The notes: a model not told the origin generated them from the letters alone. A DNA stretch of 36,972 nt from Comamonadaceae bacterium (GCA_947454355.1 CANGKR010000007.1:1-36972), one strand, 5' to 3'. Counted from the first letter of the stretch, positions 7,631 to 17,463 are shown. A program made the numbers and translations.

Positions 7631-8590
7631 TCACAAAGGCTTTTTGATCCAGTGGGCGATCTCACCAATCACGCCACGGCGGAAGGCCATCACGCAGATC
7701 ACAAAAATAACGCCCTGCACCACGGTCACCCAAGCACCCAGTTGGGCAAGGTAATTTTCCATGCTGACGATCACCGCTGCGCCCACCAAGGGGCCAAACA
7801 GCGTGCCCATGCCGCCCACCAAGGTCATCAAGACCACCTCGCCCGACATGGACCAGTGCACATCGGTGAGTGAGGCGAGTTGAAACACCAGCGATTTGGT
7901 CGCACCCGAGGTGCCGGCCAAGGCGCCCGAGATCACAAAGGCCAAGAGCTTGAAGGTATCGGTGTCATAACCCAAAGACGTGGCGCGATCGGGATGCTCG
8001 CGAATGGCTTTGAGGATTTGACCAAAGGGCGAATGGACCACGCGCCAGATCAATAAAAAGCCCAGCAGGAAAATGCTCAACACGAACAGGTACATGTTGA
8101 AGTTGTCTTCCAGGTTGATCAGGCCAAACAACTTGCCACGCGGCACCGCTTGAATGCCGTCTTCACCTCCCGTGAAAGGGGCTTGCAAGCAAAAGAAGAA
8201 CACCATCTGCGCCAAAGCCAAGGTGATCATGGCAAAGTAAATGCCTTGACGGCGAATGGCCAAGAGACCCACCACCAAGGCCAGCACGGTCGAAGCAGCC
8301 GTGCCCAGCAGTACGCACCACTCGGGGTTCAGCCCCCAGGCCTTGGCCGAATAGGCGGCCACGTATCCGGCCGAGCCCATGAACATGGCATGGCCAAAAG
8401 ACAGCAGGCCACCAAAACCCAAGAGCAGATTGAAGGCTCCGGCGAACAGCGCGAAGCACATCACCTTCATCAGGAAAATCGGGTAGACCCAGATCGGGGC
8501 GATGGCAAAAATCATCACCATGATGACAAAGGCCACCCACTGGTGGGTGAGCGACTGCGTCTTGGGAGCGAGAGGCATTGCGTTGGACAT
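7631..8590 (-). CDS. livM: Branched-chain amino acid ABC transporter permease LivM
   Basis: One of the two membrane subunits of a HAAT-type importer. The 319-residue protein has about nine or ten hydrophobic segments. It carries the family hallmarks GFGGLLSFGHAMFMGSAGY early and GGMGTLFGPLVGAA late, the latter being the loop that contacts the ATPases. The start follows the livH stop by 4 bases. It is the last gene of livG-livF-SBP-livH-livM and ends at a strong terminator. Confidence 0.93.
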   Translation of the reverse strand: MSNAMPLAPKTQSLTHQWVAFVIMVMIFAIAPIWVYPIFLMKVMCFALFAGAFNLLLGFGGLLSFGHAMFMGSAGYVAAYSAKAWGLNPEWCVLLGTAASTVLALVVGLLAIRRQGIYFAMITLALAQMVFFFCLQAPFTGGEDGIQAVPRGKLFGLINLEDNFNMYLFVLSIFLLGFLLIWRVVHSPFGQILKAIREHPDRATSLGYDTDTFKLLAFVISGALAGTSGATKSLVFQLASLTDVHWSMSGEVVLMTLVGGMGTLFGPLVGAAVIVSMENYLAQLGAWVTVVQGVIFVICVMAFRRGVIGEIAHWIKKPL

Positions 8591-8594
8591 GGGA

Positions 8595-9479
8595 TTACTT
8601 CTGGGTACCGAACAGCCCGGCGGGTTTGATCAAAAGAACGATGGTCATGATCACGAAAATGACCACATTGGACGCCTCGGGGTAGAACACTTTGGTCAGG
8701 CCTTCGATCAGACCCAGTCCAAAGCCCGTGATGATGGCGCCCAGGATCGAGCCCATGCCGCCGATCACCACCACGGCAAACACCACGATGATCAAATCAG
8801 CACCCATGGTCGGGTTGACTTGGTAAATCGGTGCGGCCATCACGCCCGCCAATGCGGCCAGGCCCACGCCAAAACCATAGGTCAGCGTGATCATCCGTGG
8901 CACGTTGATGCCAAAGGCCTGCACCAGGCTGGGGTTCTCGGTGGCAGCCCGCAGGTAGCCGCCCAGTTTGGTGCGCTCAATCACGTACCAGGTGGAGATG
9001 CACACCAAAAGCGAGGCCACGATCACCCAAGCCCGGTATTTGGGCAGGAACATGAAGCCGGTATTGAACGCACCTTGAAACACTTCGGGCACCGGATAAG
9101 GCATGCCCGAAGAGCCAAATTCATTGCGGAACAGCCCTTGAATGATCAGGGCCAGTCCAAAGGTCAAGAGCAGACCATACAGATGGTCGAGTTTGTAGAG
9201 TTGTTTGAGCATGGTGCGCTCGATCAGCACACCTGTGGCGCCCACCACCAAGGGCGTGATGACCAGCGCCGCCCAATAGTTGATGCCCAGTTTGTTCAGG
9301 CCCAAATAAGCCACAAAGGCGCCCAGCATGTACTGGGCGCCGTGGGTGAAGTTGATGATGTTCAGCAAGCCGAAAATCACGGCCAGGCCCAAGGAGAGCA
9401 GCGCGTAAAAGGACCCGTTGATGAGTCCGATCAGCAGCTGCCCGAACAGCGCTTGAGAGGGAATGCCAAAGATTTCCAT
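8595..9479 (-). CDS. livH: Branched-chain amino acid ABC transporter permease LivH
   Basis: The second membrane subunit of the importer, 294 residues. The hallmark segment LINGSFYALLSLGLAVIFG lies near the N-terminus, followed by INFTHGAQYMLGAFVAY. The coupling loop GGMGSILGAIITGFGLGLIE is near the C-terminus. It lies 33 bases downstream of the substrate-binding protein gene, in the same transcript. Confidence 0.93.
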   Translation of the reverse strand: MEIFGIPSQALFGQLLIGLINGSFYALLSLGLAVIFGLLNIINFTHGAQYMLGAFVAYLGLNKLGINYWAALVITPLVVGATGVLIERTMLKQLYKLDHLYGLLLTFGLALIIQGLFRNEFGSSGMPYPVPEVFQGAFNTGFMFLPKYRAWVIVASLLVCISTWYVIERTKLGGYLRAATENPSLVQAFGINVPRMITLTYGFGVGLAALAGVMAAPIYQVNPTMGADLIIVVFAVVVIGGMGSILGAIITGFGLGLIEGLTKVFYPEASNVVIFVIMTIVLLIKPAGLFGTQK

Positions 9480-9512
9480 GGTGATTTCAGGCTTGCAAGA
9501 ACATCAGTGGGT

Positions 9513-10730
9513 TTACTTCTTCGCGACGAGTGGGCAGTCGCCTTCGTTCAGAGGGCGGAAAGCTTCCGCTGCGGGAATCGTGGCGGCCACTTTGTAGTAG
9601 TCGTAAGGGCCTTTGGATTCCGAAGGCTTCTTGACTTCAAACAGGTAAGCGGGGTGGATCTTGCGACCGTCAGCGCGGATCGAGCCTTTGCCGAACAAGA
9701 TGTCGTCGGTCGGCAGCTCTTTCATCTTGGCTACCACCTTGGCACCGTCATCGGTCTTGGCAGCGTCCACGGCTTTGAGGTAATGGAGCACGCCAGCGTA
9801 AACACCTGCATGGTCAGAAGAGGGCATTTTGCCGCCGTGCAATGCTGCAAAGCGCTTGGACCATGCGCGGGTGCTGTCGTTCAAGTCCCAGTAGAAGGTC
9901 TCGGTCAACAGCAAACCTTGGGCTTTTTCAAGACCCAGGGCGTGCACATCGGTCAAGAAGACCAGCATGCCGGCCAGGTTCTGGCCGCCCTTGACGATAC
10001 CGAACTCGGCGGCTTGTTTGATCGAGTTGATGGTGTCGCCACCGGCATTGGCCAAGCCGATGATCTTGGCCTTGGAGGCTTGGGCTTGCAGCAAGAAAGA
10101 GGAGAAGTCTTGTGTCGGGAACGGTGTGCGGACCTTACCCACCACTTTGCCGCCGTTTTTAAGCACAACGGCTTCGGTGTCGCGCTCCAGGGCGTGGCCG
10201 AAAGCGTAGTCAGCGGTCAGGAAGTACCAGGTGTTGCCACCGTTTTTGACAATCGCCTTGCCTGTGCCGTTGGCCAGCATCCAAGTGTCGTACAGATAGT
10301 GCACCACGTTGGCATTGCAGGACTTGCCGGTCAGGTCGGCGGTGGCCGAGCCGGTGTTCACGTTGGCTTTGTTTTTGTCCTTGGAAATCTGGGCAATGGC
10401 CAGACCGACAGACGAGGTGGGCACGTCGGTGATCATGTCGACCTTGTCGGTGTCATACCACTGGCGTGCAATGTTGGAGCCCACGTCGGGCTTGTTCTGG
10501 TGGTCGGCGCTGACGATTTCCACTTTCAGCGTGCTCTTGGTGGCCTTGATGTAGTCTTCAACGGCCATTTTGGCAGCGACCACCGAGCCGGGGCCGCCAA
10601 TGTCAGCGTAGGGGCCCGACATGTCGTTGAGCACACCGATCTTGACGATGCCATCTGAAATATCCGCTTGGGCGGTGCTGGCGAATGCGCAGGCCGCCAA
10701 AGCAGCGGTGGCGAGAAGTTTGCGTTTCAT
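9513..10730 (-). CDS. ABC transporter substrate-binding protein, HAAT family (LivK-like)
   Basis: The periplasmic receptor of the importer, 405 residues. A signal peptide is clear: MKRK, a hydrophobic alanine-rich stretch, and a likely cleavage after STAQA at about residue 22. The mature part has the type I periplasmic binding fold, with IKIGVLNDMSGPYAD-like sequence at the start of lobe 1 and DYAFGHALERD in the middle. GGAGATTT lies just before the ATG. Members of this family bind branched-chain amino acids but also amides, urea or aromatic acids; the ligand cannot be told by eye. Its position between the ATPases and permeases is common in Burkholderiales. Confidence 0.9.
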   Translation of the reverse strand: MKRKLLATAALAACAFASTAQADISDGIVKIGVLNDMSGPYADIGGPGSVVAAKMAVEDYIKATKSTLKVEIVSADHQNKPDVGSNIARQWYDTDKVDMITDVPTSSVGLAIAQISKDKNKANVNTGSATADLTGKSCNANVVHYLYDTWMLANGTGKAIVKNGGNTWYFLTADYAFGHALERDTEAVVLKNGGKVVGKVRTPFPTQDFSSFLLQAQASKAKIIGLANAGGDTINSIKQAAEFGIVKGGQNLAGMLVFLTDVHALGLEKAQGLLLTETFYWDLNDSTRAWSKRFAALHGGKMPSSDHAGVYAGVLHYLKAVDAAKTDDGAKVVAKMKELPTDDILFGKGSIRADGRKIHPAYLFEVKKPSESKGPYDYYKVAATIPAAEAFRPLNEGDCPLVAKK

Positions 10731-10760
10731 GGAAATCTCCTGTGGATGGAAAGAAAAAAA

Positions 10761-11471
10761 TCAGACGCCGAGGTATTCGTGCAGCATGGGCATCTTGGCC
10801 TTCAACTCGCTGGCGGCAAAGCCCTCGATGATGCGGCCATGCTCCATGACGTAAAAACGGTCTGCCAGCGGTGCGGCAAAACGGAAGTTTTGCTCGACCA
10901 TGATGATGGTGAACCCCTTGGACTTGAGCGAGAGGATCATTCGCGCCAAAGCCTGCACGATCACGGGAGCCAGGCCCTCCGAGATTTCATCCAGCAGCAA
11001 GAGCTTGGCGCCCGTGCGCAAAATCCGGCCCACGGCCAGCATTTGCTGCTCACCACCCGACAGGCGGGTGCCGGGGCTGTTTTTGCGCTCGAGCAAGTTG
11101 GGGAACATCTCGTAAATTTCGTCCAGCGACATACCGCCTTCGGCGATCACGGGCGGCAGCAGCAGGTTTTCTTCGCAACTGAGCGAGGCAAAAATACCGC
11201 GCTCTTCGGGGCAGTAACCCAGCCCCAGCTTGGCAATCTGGTGCGGCGGCATGTCGATGGATTCGCTGCCGTTGATGGTGATCGAACCCGTGCGCTTGCC
11301 AACCAAACCGAGGATGGACTTGACGGTGGTCGAGCGACCCGCGCCGTTGCGGCCCAGGAGTGTGACCACCTCGCCTTGGTGGACCGTCAGATCCACGCCA
11401 TGCAAGATGTGAGACTCGCCGTACCAGGCGTGCAAATTGCTGATGCGCAGCATTTCCTTGGGCTCAGCCAT
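10761..11471 (-). CDS. livF: ABC transporter ATP-binding protein LivF
   Basis: One of the two ATPases of the importer, 236 residues. The signature RLSGGEQQMLAVGR, Walker B LLLLDEISEGL and a downstream H-loop region (IIMVEQNF) are intact. The Walker A reads GRNGAGRST (residues 40-48), with Arg46 where lysine is usual. The ATG at 11471 overlaps the livG stop by 8 bases and MLRISNLHAWYG follows directly; the longer open frame upstream is not LivF-like. Complete otherwise, so it is probably functional. Confidence 0.92.
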   Translation of the reverse strand: MAEPKEMLRISNLHAWYGESHILHGVDLTVHQGEVVTLLGRNGAGRSTTVKSILGLVGKRTGSITINGSESIDMPPHQIAKLGLGYCPEERGIFASLSCEENLLLPPVIAEGGMSLDEIYEMFPNLLERKNSPGTRLSGGEQQMLAVGRILRTGAKLLLLDEISEGLAPVIVQALARMILSLKSKGFTIIMVEQNFRFAAPLADRFYVMEHGRIIEGFAASELKAKMPMLHEYLGV

Positions 11472-12240
11472 GGGCACCCTCCAGCTCGTTGTCGGCGGTG
11501 CCCATGTAGGCTTCCAGCACTTGGGGGTTTTGTGAGACCACGGCGTAGGGCCCTTCGGCAATCACTTGGCCGCGCTGCAACACGCTGATGGTGTCGGCGA
11601 TGCTGGCCACCACGTTCATGTTGTGTTCCACCATCAAAATCGTGCGGTTGGCGCCGACCTTCTTGATCAGCTGCGTGACGCGGTCCACGTCTTCGTGGCC
11701 CATGCCTTGCGTAGGTTCGTCCAGCAGCATGAGTTCGGGGTTCATGGCCAAGGTGGTGGCGATTTCCAAGGCGCGTTTACGGCCGTAAGGCAACTCCACG
11801 GCCGTCAAGTCGGCCATGGCGCCCAAGTCCACCTCATCGAGCAGGCTCATGGCCTGGTCGTTGAGCTTGTCCAGGATGCGCTCGGAGCGCCAAAAGTGCA
11901 TCGACGTGCCCGTGCTGCGTTGCAGGGCAATGCGCACGTTTTCCATCACCGTGAGGTTGGGGAAGGTGGCCGAAATCTGGAACGAGCGCACCAAGCCGCG
12001 CCGCGCCACTTGGGCTGGTTTTTCGGCGGTGATATCTTGTCCATTGAACAAGATCTGACCGCGTGTGGGGATCAAAAACTTGGTCAGCAGGTTGAATACT
12101 GTGGTTTTACCGGCGCCGTTGGGGCCGATCAAGGCGTGGATTTGTCCCCTCTGGACACCCAGGTTGACGCCGTTGACGGCGACAAAGCCCTTGAACTCTT
12201 TGACGAGTTCAGTGGTTTTCAAAATGAAATCTTCAGACAT
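11464..12240 (-). CDS. livG: ABC transporter ATP-binding protein LivG
   Basis: The partner ATPase, 258 residues and first gene of the operon. A normal Walker A, GPNGAGKTT, lies at 39-47. The signature region is VELPYGRKRALEIA, Walker B is LMLLDEPTQGM, and the H-loop is MVEHNM. The ATG at 12240 is preferred because MSEDFILKTTELVKEF is a typical LivG beginning; an in-frame start 36 bases upstream exists. The 140 bases upstream to the convergent-free SDR gene end hold no strong promoter that I could find. Confidence 0.92.
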   Translation of the reverse strand: MSEDFILKTTELVKEFKGFVAVNGVNLGVQRGQIHALIGPNGAGKTTVFNLLTKFLIPTRGQILFNGQDITAEKPAQVARRGLVRSFQISATFPNLTVMENVRIALQRSTGTSMHFWRSERILDKLNDQAMSLLDEVDLGAMADLTAVELPYGRKRALEIATTLAMNPELMLLDEPTQGMGHEDVDRVTQLIKKVGANRTILMVEHNMNVVASIADTISVLQRGQVIAEGPYAVVSQNPQVLEAYMGTADNELEGAHG

Positions 12241-12380
12241 GAGGCTTGGCACCGGATCCTGTGGAATACAACGCAATCTTGCAAAGGCAAATGCGTGTCG
12301 TATTTTCAGGGGTGCTGATCGTACGAATGCTTATGGTTATCCCGAGTTTTGTCTCTCAGGTGCCCCAATTTCCAGCGAAA

Positions 12381-13163
12381 TCAGCTCAAAACCATGCCGC
12401 CGTCGATGTGAATCGACTGGCCAGTCATGCCGCTAGACTCGGCGCTGCCCAGATAAACCGCCAAGCCGGCGATCTCTGAAGGCTCCAATACGCGGCCCAA
12501 AGGCACCCGGGTCAAGGCAGCTTTGACCATGTCTTCAGGGCTGGTGCCGGTGGTGCGGGCCACTTGGGCTTTCAGGTTCTCGACCATGTCGGTTTGAATG
12601 AAACCGGGGCATATCGCATTGACTGTGACTGCAAAGGGGCTGGCTTCGAGCGCCACGCAGCGGGTGATGCCGACCACCGCATGTTTGCTCACGTTGTAAG
12701 CGCTTTGATTGCGCGAGCCCCACTTGCCAGCCGTTGACGCCATATTGATGATTCGACCATGTCGCCGCGCCTGCATGCCGGGCAGACAGGCCTGCATGAA
12801 ATGCAGGACACCGAACAAGTTCACGTCCAGCATGTCCTGAAAGTCTTGTGCGCTGTATTCCAAAAACGACTTGGCTCGGTAAACACCTGCGTTGTTGACC
12901 AACACGTCCACACGACCAAATCGCTTTTCGACTTGGGCCACCGCATCGAAGCAGGCTTCGCGTTCGGTCACGTTCACGCTCAAAGTCATCACCTGATCGG
13001 CAGGCAAGCCCAAGCCGTCTTGAACTTCTTTCAACTTGGCGGTGTCGGTGGCAATCAGGCACAGGGTCGCGCCTTCGGCCGCGTAGGCCTGTGCAATGGA
13101 CAGACCGATGCCGCGACTGGCCCCGGTGATGATGGCAACCTGGTGGGCAAGACGTTGGCTCAT
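12381..13163 (-). CDS. SDR family oxidoreductase (FabG-like)
   Basis: A 260-residue classical SDR. The cofactor loop TGASRGIG is at 13-20, NNAG near 88, and the catalytic Y-x3-K is in AYNVSKHA; the C-terminal GQSIHIDGG is typical of FabG and 3-hydroxyacyl dehydrogenase relatives. ATG 13163 is chosen because CAGGAT precedes it by about 7 bases; an upstream TTG is less likely. It follows the desaturase by 16 bases, so the pair may act on a shared lipid or other hydrophobic substrate, which is an inference from neighbourhood only. Confidence 0.88.
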   Translation of the reverse strand: MSQRLAHQVAIITGASRGIGLSIAQAYAAEGATLCLIATDTAKLKEVQDGLGLPADQVMTLSVNVTEREACFDAVAQVEKRFGRVDVLVNNAGVYRAKSFLEYSAQDFQDMLDVNLFGVLHFMQACLPGMQARRHGRIINMASTAGKWGSRNQSAYNVSKHAVVGITRCVALEASPFAVTVNAICPGFIQTDMVENLKAQVARTTGTSPEDMVKAALTRVPLGRVLEPSEIAGLAVYLGSAESSGMTGQSIHIDGGMVLS

Positions 13164-13179
13164 GGGCAATCCTGGGGGG

Positions 13180-14187
13180 TTAAATCATGGAAGCGCTGCG
13201 GCGCGTGGTGTCAAGACCACCCGAGCCACTGTTGCTCGAGGGGTCCTTGGAGGTGGCCATACGCAGCACTTGCCAGTAGCCTTGCGCCAGCTCCATCTGG
13301 GGGGCAAAGCCCTTGCTGACCAGCATGCGGTGCGCCAAAGGCAGCTTCCAGCAGGGTGTGTAGACAAACAAATGGTGCTCTAAGTGGTAGTTGACCCAGT
13401 AGGGCGCTAAGACCATGCGCATCAAGCTGTTGGTCAGGGTGGTGCGGGTGTTGCGCAAGCGGTCGTGGTTGTCGCCCACCATCGCATGCTCGGCGATGTT
13501 GCGCACCCGGCTGATCACCTGATACCAAGTCATGAGCGGCAGCAACCACAATACAAAGTAGGCCCACCCAAAACCTGCGAGCGACAGGATCAACAGCAGC
13601 GCAGCATTGCTGGCGATGAAGTACTTCTCATGGGCCACCAATTTGGCCAGCCGCTTTGCCAAACTCGGGTCGTCGCCCATGGTGAATTTGAATTGCTCCA
13701 GGCGCCTTTGGTAACCGGTCACACCCAAAATGTCGCGCCACATCTTGCGCTTGAAGCTTTGTCGCGTGATGGGGAATGGTGCTGACAAGATCAGGTCTGG
13801 GTCCTCAGGCTGCTGCGTATGGCGGTGGTGGCTCAGGTGGTAAGGCCTGTACAAAGCCAGGCTGGCGCCCACGGGAAAACCACAAAAATGTGCGCCGACA
13901 AAATCATTGAGCCGGGTGTTTTTGAACAGCGCACGGTGGGCAGCGTCATGCATCAAAATCGCCAAGCCCAACTGACGACCGCCGATCAAAACCATCGCCA
14001 CCACAAAAGTCAGCGGATTCGGCCAAGCGATGAATAAGGCCATCGCCAAAGCAATCACCACCCAGGCGTGTAACACCAAATAAAAACCCATCAGGTCAGA
14101 ACGCGCACGCAACTGCGCTTCTTCTTGCGGGGTCAATACAGGTTTATCGGGTGTGTCCATGGCGGGCATTGGGCTGAGGTGCTGCAT
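13180..14187 (-). CDS. Membrane fatty acid desaturase family protein
   Basis: A 335-residue integral membrane di-iron enzyme of the fatty acid desaturase superfamily. Histidine box 1 is HDAAH (80-84), box 2 HLSHHRHT (117-124) and box 3 HLEHH (around 270). Two pairs of hydrophobic helices flank box 1 and follow box 2. These boxes bind the iron pair that inserts a double bond or hydroxylates an alkyl chain or carotenoid-like substrate; the regiospecificity is not readable. ATG 14187 is used; ATG 14169 and 14160 are alternatives and no start has a good ribosome binding site. Confidence 0.85.
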   Translation of the reverse strand: MQHLSPMPAMDTPDKPVLTPQEEAQLRARSDLMGFYLVLHAWVVIALAMALFIAWPNPLTFVVAMVLIGGRQLGLAILMHDAAHRALFKNTRLNDFVGAHFCGFPVGASLALYRPYHLSHHRHTQQPEDPDLILSAPFPITRQSFKRKMWRDILGVTGYQRRLEQFKFTMGDDPSLAKRLAKLVAHEKYFIASNAALLLILSLAGFGWAYFVLWLLPLMTWYQVISRVRNIAEHAMVGDNHDRLRNTRTTLTNSLMRMVLAPYWVNYHLEHHLFVYTPCWKLPLAHRMLVSKGFAPQMELAQGYWQVLRMATSKDPSSNSGSGGLDTTRRSASMI

Positions 14188-14238
14188 CTTGGCTTCAATG
14201 CCTTGAGGTTTCAGTCACTGACGTGACCTTTTCAGGCT

Positions 14239-16023
14239 TCAGGCATTGAACTGCAAGGCCGCCAAGCCCGCGTAAACGCCGCCTTGCGCCACCAGTTGCG
14301 CATGCGTGCCTTGCTCGACCAATTGGCCATGGTCCAGCACCACAATCCAGTCGGCTTTTTGCACTGTGGCCAAGCGGTGCGCCACCACCAAGGTGGTGCG
14401 GTTTTGCATGGCCGACTCCAGCGCGGCTTGCACCATGCGCTCGCTTTGCGCGTCCAGGGCGCTGGTCGCTTCGTCCAGCAACAACAGCGGTGGGTTTTTC
14501 AGTATGGCCCGCGCAATCGCAATGCGTTGGCGCTGACCGCCCGACAAGCGCACGCCGCGCTCACCCAAAAAGGTGTCATAGCCTTGCGGCAAGTCTTGGA
14601 TGAACTCGTCTGCAAAGGCGGCCACAGCGGCGGCATGCACTTCTTCGTTGCTGGCGCCGGGTTTGCCATAGCGGATGTTCTCCAGGGCGCTGGTCGAAAA
14701 AATCACAGGCTCTTGTGGGACGATGCCGATTTGATCGCGCAAGGCTTCCAGGCTGATGGCATCGATGGAGACGCCGTTCAAGGTGATGCGGCCTGACTGC
14801 GGATCGTAAAAGCGCAGCAACAAACCAAACACCGTGCTTTTGCCCGCGCCGCTCGGGCCCACAATGGCCACGGTTTGGCCAGGGGCCACGGTCAAGCTCA
14901 CATGGTCCAGCGCCGCTTGTGCGGGCCGAGAGGGGTAATGAAAGAGCACCTGCTCTAGTGCCAAAGCACTGCCTTGCCCGCCGGCAGGCAGGCGCACAGG
15001 CTCGCGGGGCGATTGCACCGGCGAGACGCTGGACAACAATTCCATCAAACGCTCAGTGGCTCCGGCAGCCCGCAACAGGTCGCCATAGACTTCGCTCAGC
15101 ACGGCCACGGCGCCGGCAAAAATCACGACGTACAAAGCCGCTTGGCCAAGCTGCCCGGCTGTGAGTTGGCCGGCGATCACCGCTTGTGTGCCCAAGTACA
15201 AGCCCCACAGCATCAAGGCGGCATTGGCAATGATGATGAAGGCGACCAAGATGGAGCGAGCACGCGTGCGGCGCACTGCGGTTTGAAAGCCTTGCTCTGT
15301 GGAGTCCGCAAAGCGGTCGGCCTCGCGGGACTGTGCGTTGTAGCTTTGCACAATCGGGATGGCGTTGAGCACTTCGGTGGCGATCGTGCTGGAGTCGGCC
15401 ACCCGGTCCTGGCTGGCGCGTGAGAGGCGGCGCACCCGGCGTCCATACCAAGTGGCCGGCATCACCACCAGCACCACCGTCAGGATCACTTGCAGCATGA
15501 CCGTGGGATGTGACCAAACCAGCATCAGCAAGGCACCCAGGCCCATCACGGTGTTGCGCAAACCCATCGAGAGCGAAGAACCCACCACGGTTTGCACCAG
15601 CGTGGTGTCAGCGATCAAGCGGCTGGTGACTTCACCTGCCGAAGTGGTTTCAAAAAACTCAGGGCTTTGCTGCAGTACATGCCGGTAGACCGCGTTGCGC
15701 AGATCCGCGGTGACCCGCTCGCCCAGCCAGCTGACGGTGAAAAAACGCCCTGCCGAAAAAACGCCCAAAGCCACGGCCACGCCAAACAACATCAAGAAAT
15801 TGCCGCGCATCGCCATGACCTGATCACTGCGATCGGCTGGCGCCATGCCGCTGTCAATCAAATGACGGATGGCCCAGGGGAACATCAAGGTGGTGGCCGC
15901 TGCCAAAACCAGCAGCACCAGCGCCAAGCCGATTTGCCATCGGTAGGGACGCAAAAAGGGCAGCAGGCCCGTCAGCGATTGCGGTGATTTGGCGGCGGGA
16001 CGGTCAGGTTTGGCAGTGGCCAT
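14239..16023 (-). CDS. ABC exporter, fused permease-ATPase (MsbA/ABCB-like)
   Basis: A 594-residue half-transporter. Six membrane helices lie in the first about 320 residues and a nucleotide-binding domain follows: Walker A IVGPSGAGKST near 386, signature LSGGQRQRIAIARA near 490, Walker B LLLLDEATSALD, and H-loop VVAHRLATV. It would dimerise to export lipids, peptides or drugs; it resembles the MsbA group, but lipid A flipping cannot be claimed from sequence alone. It starts 6 bases after mnmE ends and is probably co-transcribed with it. Confidence 0.9.
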   Translation of the reverse strand: MATAKPDRPAAKSPQSLTGLLPFLRPYRWQIGLALVLLVLAAATTLMFPWAIRHLIDSGMAPADRSDQVMAMRGNFLMLFGVAVALGVFSAGRFFTVSWLGERVTADLRNAVYRHVLQQSPEFFETTSAGEVTSRLIADTTLVQTVVGSSLSMGLRNTVMGLGALLMLVWSHPTVMLQVILTVVLVVMPATWYGRRVRRLSRASQDRVADSSTIATEVLNAIPIVQSYNAQSREADRFADSTEQGFQTAVRRTRARSILVAFIIIANAALMLWGLYLGTQAVIAGQLTAGQLGQAALYVVIFAGAVAVLSEVYGDLLRAAGATERLMELLSSVSPVQSPREPVRLPAGGQGSALALEQVLFHYPSRPAQAALDHVSLTVAPGQTVAIVGPSGAGKSTVFGLLLRFYDPQSGRITLNGVSIDAISLEALRDQIGIVPQEPVIFSTSALENIRYGKPGASNEEVHAAAVAAFADEFIQDLPQGYDTFLGERGVRLSGGQRQRIAIARAILKNPPLLLLDEATSALDAQSERMVQAALESAMQNRTTLVVAHRLATVQKADWIVVLDHGQLVEQGTHAQLVAQGGVYAGLAALQFNA

Positions 16024-16029
16024 AGCAAT

Positions 16030-17433
16030 TCATTTACCGATGCAAAAACTGGAGAATATGACGCCCAGTAAGTCGTCCGACGTGAATTCGCCGGTGATGG
16101 CATTCAGGGCATTTTGTGCCAGCCGCAGTTCTTCGGCCAGCAAATCGAGCGACTGCGCCTGCGCTTGCAACAGGGACTGCGCCACGTCCAGGTGTGCATG
16201 CACTTCGCGCAAGGCTTGCACATGCCGCTCACGGGCAATGTACAGGCCTTCACTGGCCTGCTGCCAGCCGGCCACTTCAAGCAGCAGCTGACGCAATTCG
16301 GTCAAGCCTTGGCCGGTTCGCGCGGACAAGGTCAAGCCCGTGGCAGTCAGTGGTGCGGTGTGGGCATCGCATTTGTTCCAAATGTCCAGCACGCGCACAT
16401 GGTTGGGCAGCCGGGTCAATTGCTGGGCGATCTCTTGATCGGCCAATGCATACGCGGCATCATCCATTCGCGTCAGGTCATGTAAAAACAAAACTGCATC
16501 GGCCGATTCAATTTGGCCCCAGGCGCGTTCGATGCCAATTTTCTCGACTTCGTCATGGCTGTCGCGCAGGCCAGCGGTGTCGATCACATGCAAGGGCACG
16601 CCCTCGATTTGAATGGTTTGCTGCACCACATCCCGCGTGGTGCCAGCGATCGGTGTGACGATGGCCAACTCTGCGCCCGCCAGGGCATTGAGCAGCGAGC
16701 TTTTGCCCGCATTGGGTTGACCGGCAATCACCACCTTGATGCCTTCACGCAGCAAAGCGCCTTGCCGGGTGCGTTGCATCACCGTGGTCAATTGGACTTG
16801 CAAACGATCGAGTTGGCCCTGAGCATCGGCCTTTTGCAGGAAGTCGATTTCTTCTTCCGGAAAATCCAGTGTGGCTTCCACCAGCATACGCAAATGGATC
16901 AGCGCATCGCGCAGCACATGGATGTCGCGCGAAAAATCGCCCGCCAAAGAGCGGCTCGCACTGCGCGCTGCAGCGCTGGTGGAGGCATCGATCAAATCGG
17001 CAATCGCCTCGGCCTGGGCCAGGTCGATTTTGTCGTTCAAAAACGCGCGTTCGGTGAACTCACCCGGCTGCGCCACACGCAGACCGGACAAGCGGGCTTG
17101 GCCAGTGCTCGCGTCCACTTCTGCGCCAGCTTGCAGACAGCGCGACAGCAAGAGCTGCAACACCACCGGTCCGCCATGGGCTTGCAACTCCAGCACATCT
17201 TCACCGGTGTACGAGTTCGGGCCTGCAAAGTAAATCGCCAGTCCTTGGTCGATGGACGATCCATCGGCATCCCGAAAGGGCACATATGCGGCCTGGCGGG
17301 CTTGCAACACCTTGCCGCACAGCGCCTGCACCAAGCTGTGCAAGCCGCGCCCCGAAACACGCACGATGCCCACCGCACCGCGACCGGGGGCGGTGGCAAT
17401 GGCAACGATCGGGTCGTGGTGACGGGCCAGCAT
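16030..17433 (-). CDS. mnmE: tRNA modification GTPase MnmE
   Basis: MnmE acts with MnmG to install the aminomethyl group at the wobble uridine of certain tRNAs. The 467-residue protein has the N-terminal tetrahydrofolate-binding domain ([20 protein letters not shown] at the start), a helical domain, and an inserted G domain with GQPNAGKSS at about 236-244 and IAGTTRD. It ends in the conserved Cys motif FCIGK. ATG 17433 is where homology begins; the open frame continues upstream into yidC but is not MnmE-like. No ribosome binding site precedes it, and a terminator's T-run ends 7 bases before it. Confidence 0.95.
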   Translation of the reverse strand: MLARHHDPIVAIATAPGRGAVGIVRVSGRGLHSLVQALCGKVLQARQAAYVPFRDADGSSIDQGLAIYFAGPNSYTGEDVLELQAHGGPVVLQLLLSRCLQAGAEVDASTGQARLSGLRVAQPGEFTERAFLNDKIDLAQAEAIADLIDASTSAAARSASRSLAGDFSRDIHVLRDALIHLRMLVEATLDFPEEEIDFLQKADAQGQLDRLQVQLTTVMQRTRQGALLREGIKVVIAGQPNAGKSSLLNALAGAELAIVTPIAGTTRDVVQQTIQIEGVPLHVIDTAGLRDSHDEVEKIGIERAWGQIESADAVLFLHDLTRMDDAAYALADQEIAQQLTRLPNHVRVLDIWNKCDAHTAPLTATGLTLSARTGQGLTELRQLLLEVAGWQQASEGLYIARERHVQALREVHAHLDVAQSLLQAQAQSLDLLAEELRLAQNALNAITGEFTSDDLLGVIFSSFCIGK

Positions 17434-17440
17434 GGACAGC

Positions 17441-17463
17441 AAAAAAAGGCCGCTTGCGCGGCC
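17441..17463 (-). terminator. Rho-independent terminator between yidC and mnmE
   Basis: Read on the minus strand: GGCCGC, loop GCAA, GCGGCC, then seven T. It begins 8 bases after the yidC stop codon. It would end the rpmH-rnpA-yidD-yidC transcript, or attenuate it before mnmE. Confidence 0.85.

Noticed and set aside
8502-10658. 718-codon open frame on the plus strand opposite livH, the SBP gene and part of livM
   Set aside because: Antisense shadow of GC-rich liv genes; its translation is His/Gln-rich with no recognisable motif, and the opposite strand has complete conserved proteins.
14194-14250. Nested inverted repeats between the ABC exporter and the desaturase (TTCAATGCCT / AGGCATTGAA outside, GTCAC / GTGAC inside)
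   Set aside because: The outer arm lies in the end of the exporter gene, the loop is long, and there is no T-run, so I could not support a terminator or operator call.
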